This document shows positions 58,127 to 64,000 of a DNA stretch of 64,000 nucleotides, piece after piece; positions within the stretch are counted from its first letter, which is position 1, and the number at the start of each line of letters is the position of its first letter. Source of the DNA: Leptoclinus maculatus (Eukaryota > Chordata > Actinopteri > Perciformes > Stichaeidae). The notes beneath the pieces were generated by a model. The model searched no databases. It worked only from the letters and a program-made list of their open reading frames with translations, and was not told the origin of the DNA. The stretch is from positions 16,753,674-16,817,673 of the forward strand of contig JAVDOI010000008.1 of assembly GCA_032191485.1 (NCBI GenBank). Direction: 5' to 3'. Position numbers and translations under genes: made by a program.

Positions 58127-59142
58127 CTGCCTCCTTCCTGACCCAAATACAACCTCGCTCACTCCTGATCAAGTCACTTGGGATAAATCAAGCCTGGATG
58201 TGAGAGTAGGACCGTGTTTGTGCAAAGACACAGATCAAGGTGAATATAGGACAAAATGAAGACGTTTGAAACTGTCCCACTTCGATGGAAAAAAAAAGGT
58301 GTCGGATGATTGCAGGGTGTTAGCAGAAAAATTAAATGCCCCTCAAATTACAGGCTCGGCCAAAGAGCCCTGCAAACACAGCGCCACAGCGAGCACAATG
58401 CAAATCCATGAACGTCACAGTCAGATTACTGTTGTTAGTCGACAAGTTCAATTACATAACACTGCTCAGACACACCGGAGACCTTAAGGATTTTTGCCGG
58501 GGAGGGGGGGGGGGAAGCAACCGTCAGTAACTTTATTTATTGAAGCCATAGAAACAGTTCCCACTCCTGAAGGTCTCGTAAAAATAATGGAATATATTAG
58601 TTTATGCTCTGAAATGTGCTCTGTCAGCATCATTCCCACCAAAACAAATTCCATTTACAAGTGGGCGGCTTCTTTGTTGAAATTTCCTTTCTGCTAAGTC
58701 CACTGCTCTCTTGAGCCTTACAACTAATGACATAGATAACCTTTAATTAGTATGTGTTTTATGATATTTCATTAAGCAAAACCAACATGGTAAAATGGTC
58801 AGTCAGTCTGTTGCTGATACCTACAATGCAATGGTACAGAATGCTACACACGAGACAGACAGACGTGTCCCCAGTCAGAGACATGGACGTCCAGTCAGAC
58901 AAGGGTCTCTTTAGTGTCAGACAATACGATCACTACAACAATGAGCCACCGTCCTCAAACGAAGACAACCAAAAAACACAGCGCAGACTGACCTACATCC
59001 CCCTCTGACACACTTTTTTTTTGCATTCTGAGAATATAAACAATGGATAAAACCAAAGCTCTGTGGCATGTAATAAAGGATTGATGTAAAAGAATGCATA
59101 CAATGTTTGAGTAACATTAACACTGTGTAGGAGAACATTTCT

Positions 59143-59169
59143 ACTGTACTGACTGTACTGACTGTACTG
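59143..59169 (+). repeat. three tandem copies of ACTGTACTG
   Basis: Perfect 9-bp unit repeated three times. It directly precedes the SINE-like fragment at 59175. Confidence 0.9.
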
Positions 59170-59174
59170 AAGGA

Positions 59175-59290
59175 ACGGGCAGCAGGAGCTTGGTTGGTAG
59201 AGGAGGTTGGCTATCAATAGCAAGGTTGATGGTTTGATGGCAGCAATGCTGGTTTGATCCCTGACCTCTGACCCTGAGCAAGACATGGAA
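59175..59290 (+). repeat. possible tRNA-derived SINE fragment
   Basis: AGCTTGGTTGGTAGAGGAGG looks like a box A of a tRNA head, GGTTTGATCCC like a box B, and CCCTGAGCAAGACA is a string common in fish SINE-type repeats. The box order and spacing fit a decayed tRNA-related SINE, but no family is named. Confidence 0.5.
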
Positions 59291-60089
59291 CATAAAAGTT
59301 CAATAATAAGAAATGTCAAAGTATATCAATCTGCAACTCAGAGAGTGAAACGTATTCAAAGCAATACTGCAAAATCAACTTGATTTGAAAAGATTAAAGC
59401 TCCATTCTGTAATATTGCTGACTGATTACAAAAATGTCCTCAGTTCATGATCATACCTTCAAAACATGGAATATTATTTGGGAGACACACCAGTAGAAAC
59501 ATCAACAAAGTAAGTGTGTTTTATCCCAGAGTGCCACTTCAAGACCACGCCCAGCACTTGAGTGTTAAACCTCCCATGATGCATCGGACACAGTGTGAAT
59601 GCTACACATCCTGGACCCAGAGTCACTTCCCTGACACTCACAGCATACCCCTCTGGTGTCACGGTGTGCCCATGGCAACCTATATTTATACTACTTGAGT
59701 GCGTAAGAGTGCAGACCTCAGTTTAGTAGCAGCTGTCAATTTTGGGGGGAATGCACACAGTGATCCAGAGAAAAGAGGAGCAGAAATGACACACACGAAC
59801 CAAGGGAGGTACAGAAAGAGTGTGAAAGAGTATTGTGTGCTGTGTTGGGAGTATTGGAGACATATGAGCCCAGTAAAGCGTTTGTCTACAGTTGCTAGGT
59901 AATCAACTTCCTTATTCAGCATATGCCTTGTTGCTCGTATTACCAGCCATGTGGTTAAAAAAAAAAACACACCCCACTGCAATGCAGAGCAAAGAGGCTC
60001 AATGATAGTGTGGCCCTCTGTGTTCACACTGCAGAGGTGGTCCACCACAAACACCAATAGTTTTAACATAACTCAGCACATGATTCTCT

Positions 60090-60370
60090 GAAGCTGCAGT
60101 TCCTCATATGGCCACTTGAGGCTGGCTCCAAAAGCGAGTCCATCTCCATAGACCCCCATGTTAAAACACCCAACTTTAAAGAAGAGATAAACATGTTTAC
60201 AGCCTGGTATAAACAACTATGTTATGTCTCTATAGCCAATACCCCTGTTCAAAACAACTGTGCAGGAGGTGTATTTTTATACAACTCATCCATTTAAATT
60301 ATATTCAGCTTTAAAGTTATGCATAATTAAGGGCGTGGCCGCTTTGGGTGACAGGTGGGTGCCTTTCTAA
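60090..60370 (+). repeat. dispersed percomorph-type repeat
   Basis: Stretch containing ATGGCCACTTGAGGCTGGCT, CCAAAAGCGAGTCCATCTCC, AAACATGTTTACAGCCTGGT and CATAATTAAGGGCGTGGCCG. I recognise these as a set that recurs in spiny-rayed fish genomes. Its class (DNA element or other) is not certain, and no terminal repeats were identified. Confidence 0.6.
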
Positions 60371-62377
60371 AGCCTATTTTTGTATACTCCTGTGTGAGTT
60401 AAATACTTACTCTCATTCAAGGGCTTTAGTGCAAAATGAGCAAAACTGTTTCAAGTGAAATTATATTCAAGTGAAATTATAAAAATTTTATAAAGAAAAA
60501 ATATATATATTTCCATATGCCACATTTGTTAATCGCTTTGAACTGAGGGGTAATAGAAAGTGTGATGTAAAAACAAAACAGCAATCTTCAAATACGTTCC
60601 CTCAAAATATTTCAAGTGCTCGTTGTTGTCAATTTAGACGACGTAGTTGTGTATCACAATATCTCAATATATCATTTCATCACGATATGACTCCATTGAA
60701 AGACAATAAGTTATCATATTGACGTATCGCCCAGCGCTACTGCCATGTTGACAGTAAGGTCCCAGCATTTAAAATAAGAATAAAGCAGGTTGCCTGTTAC
60801 CTGGTTTACCTGATTACAAAGTGATGACTTCTCTACGACTATTCAAACAACCAGGTTAGAGCTCAGGACAATGTGTTCTACAGCAGTGCGGAGTCAGTAA
60901 CAGTAACATAATAACCCAAGGGAGATGAAAGAAGACAACACCACACCTCAGGTGCTTAATGAATTGTTACTCGTTGGGATCAATTAGGTTGCCTCCACTC
61001 CTTCCTGTTCTCTGAAGGCTTTACGTTGATGCATTGCAATGACCTCGGATTAGGTCAGCCACCGCTGATCCACTAGTATCTGTTTCACACCTACTTAAAG
61101 GAGAGAAATCCACTTGCTGCACACAGCACTCCAAACATCCTCTCCTGACACACGTGTAGTCATGTTGTCGTCTTGTGACCAGTGACACAGAGATGCACGC
61201 TGTGGCAGTTTAATACCAGACATATTCCAAAGACAACAATAATCCTCCAAAAATAGAAACAGGAAGCCCGGCATGCCTCTCTGTCTGAACAGCTGGAGAC
61301 AAATCATGTCTATCTTTCCTTTGGAGAGCTTACTTCACCAAAAAGTATTCCCCTTCTATCCTTAGCATTCAAGACATTTAGCCTATTCCATCTCCCCCAG
61401 CTATCCTTCAATGACTGTGGCAATATCCCGGCGGTTTCCTAATCGATACATGTATTCTACTCACATATGGAGGGATGAATAAATGAATGATCGAGTCACA
61501 TAAGCATTTACAGGGCACGTATTGGTTGTTTTTTGAGATTGTGCACTGCGCACCAGCTCAAGCAGACATAAAGTTTGCGGATTGGCCCACAGCCGAGGAG
61601 CAGCAGAGGGAAGAGGGAAGGAGCGATAATGAACGTCGGTGTGAGGGAGGAATGAGAGGATCTCAGGTGGCACAAAAAGCCCCACATGGCTGGAGAGCGA
61701 CAAGAAACGGGGAATAGAAGAGGAAAGATGGGCGGAGTCCAACATCAGAGAAGAAAGGAAGGAGAGGTGGAATGTAGAGGCTGAACAGCAGGAAATAATA
61801 ATTAGTCTGTTCACTATTCCCTAAGCTGCATGTTCAATTAGAGAGAGAGAGAGAGAGAGAGAGAGAGCTGCTGCTGGAGGAACAAGGAGAAAAACACGAG
61901 TGTTACAGATACACAGCTTAGAAGAAGCACCCCGGGATCCTTTGATTAGAAGACAATACAAATCGGTTGAAAAGCTACACAGGAAAAGGTCGAAAGTATC
62001 TCGAATGAGGTCTTAACTACAGCAGAAAAGGGCTGCAAATGAAGGTTTTCTTCTGCAAGTCAGAGGCTTGCTCTATTACCAAACCATCAGGTAATGGGAA
62101 GATATGTTCAGTGCTTATTGATGCTCTTTTCATAGAAAGACAACGCTTTAATAAGAAAGCCAGGCCACACCTTGTTGCTGAATACCGACATGGCGGCAGT
62201 GTTTAAACTAAATATAAAATATAAAATCAAGATAGCAGCGACGTTAAAAAAAGGGTCAAACGCGAGCAAAACCCATCACAACTTGTGCAGGAGAACGTTT
62301 TCACTCCTCCTTATCAGGCGATACCGCGGCTGTGGCACGTCAGCTGGCGTTAGAAGAGTCCGTCCAGTCCGAGCGTG

Positions 62378-62378
<1 letters not shown>

Positions 62379-62424
<46 letters not shown>
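62379..62424 (+). repeat. (CA)n microsatellite
   Basis: 46 bp of pure CA. Confidence 0.95.
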
Positions 62425-62426
<2 letters not shown>

Positions 62427-63381
62427 CGTACAGTCCGTCTGTCTTCCTCTCGGACAAACCCACATACCACAATGGCTAACATATGACTGCAGGCTTCCTG
62501 AAATAAATCCCAGCAGCCCATAACAGCTGCATAACAGCAGGGACAGACACAGATACATAGAGTGTGTGATGCACACAGGCATACTTTGTTGTTAAGGGTG
62601 TCTGCCAAAGCTTTCTTTCACCAAGGACAGAGGTTGGCAGATAGCAGAAGAAAAAAAAAAAAAAAAAGGTGAGACACTGGTGGTGGAGCCTGAGGAGAAA
62701 CAACAATCTATAAATACCGCCAGTCTAGATGTCTCAAATGTTTCCGATGTATCACGGCATGGCTTTGGAGCGAATGCATGCAGAGAGCACAGAGCAGGGA
62801 TCCATTATTTAATCCTACTGTGCCAGTCCTTATAATAAACTCCCACTTAGAGCATGAACCACACTCGACTTTGCTGTAATTGTTAATTGCACACACACAC
62901 ACACACAGAGGGTCTGTTCTTATGAATACGGGTGGCACTCTCAGCCGTTAATTCAAAAGAAGTGGACTACTTTATCTCATGTGTTCAGAGGAATAAATCA
63001 TAGAACCCAGTCCGTCTATATTTCTACCAGACACACTGACTCCCTATTGAACCCATGAATTAAACAAAGGTCATACGGTGTGCTTTTTTGATCTCAGCGT
63101 GTACTTCGGTCAAGCTTCTATCCGCACAGAACAAGCTTGTAGCAGCATTGCATCCACACCCTCTCTATTTATAACAGGGATGATAGACATAGCAGATATT
63201 ACCAGATACATATTCAACACGTAGCCTCAAATACTCTCTCTCTCTCTCTCTCGCCCATCTCGGTTTTCACAGGAGTTAAATTTAAACAATCCTAAGAATA
63301 ACCCTAGACATCCAGATGTGACCACACACACTAAAAACATGTCCCTCTTTTCCAAACGTAAATACAGTAAAGCCTTCATGT

Positions 63382-63382
63382 A

Positions 63383-63408
<26 letters not shown>
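63382..63408 (+). repeat. (GA)n microsatellite
   Basis: 27 bp GA; a (CT)n tract of about 19 bp lies 130 bp to the left (63234-63252). Confidence 0.93.
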
Positions 63409-63413
<5 letters not shown>

Positions 63414-64000
63414 CAAAGATGGAGCTCCCTTAGTCAGCAGGGCTGAGCTCGTGGCGGACCACATGAACTGTAATCTTCTAATGGAGATGTTTTTGTGTGA
63501 AAGATAGGGTGGGGGAGCCTGCCTCAAAATCTCCCATCATCTGAGAGCCCGGCAGGAAAAAAGAAACAGCACCAAAGGGTCACATTATCTTACAATACCT
63601 CGTCTCTCTCTGTGAGTATTTTAGGAAACGCTGTATGGACTGACGGACACACATGGCGTTCACATGCTAAGGCTGAGACTGACATTTCAGTCCAGTGGGC
63701 ACAGCTTCAAATGAATTGAGCCGTTTACAGTGCAGCTAGCAACTGGTGTTGATACACAGCGCCCATGAGTGCACACGAGCAAACGGGACAATAATTATCT
63801 CTGGGCGTGTGCTGAGCTGAGGACAGTTATTTGTAATCCCATACTGTATTTATCTGTAACAGTCGGGCCAGCCTGGTCTTCCTGTGGGTAAAACTGAATG
63901 GAGACAGTAGTGATGCTGACACAAACAACAGATGCATTTCAAATAAAAAATGTGCGAGCTATACCAACAGCGAAGGCAGCAGACGGCAGCGCAGAAATCC

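Overview
This is a vertebrate nuclear window, almost certainly from a teleost and probably a percomorph-type fish. It has one long gene in many small exons, very dense CA/TG and GA/CT microsatellites, a decayed fish L2-clade LINE, several hAT-type relics and a dispersed repeat of a type familiar from spiny-rayed fish. No bacterial, viral, CRISPR or rRNA feature is visible. The main content is cobl (cordon-bleu, an actin nucleator with WH2 repeats) on the minus strand. Seventeen exons can be chained from 55396 down to the stop codon at 20793. At every junction the splice phase matches and the splice dinucleotides are correct. The reconstructed part is about 1,590 codons with all optional exons. 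The first exon, carrying the initiator ATG, was not found and probably lies beyond the right edge. Protein order: a basic/proline-rich N-terminus (55.3 kb); a two-exon ubiquitin-like Cobl domain (53.1 and 51.1 kb); a basic linker with two small in-frame exons (49.5-48.2 kb); KRRAP-type proline-rich motifs (43.4 and 34.0 kb); low-complexity Ser/Pro and acidic regions (33.6-25.1 kb); a 1.6-kb Ser-rich exon (24.9-23.3 kb); three WH2 actin-binding motifs in three consecutive exons (23.0, 22.7 and 21.7 kb); and a short C-terminal exon (20.8 kb). Three WH2 motifs indicate COBL rather than COBLL1. Layout: 1-5138 is intergenic and AT-rich. 5147-6605 is a non-autonomous hAT element with a perfect 8-bp target duplication and a CpG-rich core. 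About 6640-9284 is a dead L2-type LINE. 9285-15440 is intergenic, with a hAT relic and a G-quadruplex-type tract. At 15.0-15.85 kb is a small CpG-rich block with a perfect minus-strand splice donor. It could be the first non-coding exon of the next gene on the same strand; grb10 is the expected neighbour by synteny, but this is inference. 18.9-20.8 kb is the likely cobl 3' UTR. 20.8-55.4 kb is cobl. 55.4-64 kb is probably its long first intron. The points most worth a second look are the 45-nt in-frame microexon and the 72-nt acidic exon next to the Cobl domain, microsatellites that serve as polypyrimidine tracts of two acceptors, an 88-nt intron whose retention would remove all WH2 motifs, the possible grb10 leader exon, and two plus-strand coding-like ORFs inside cobl introns.
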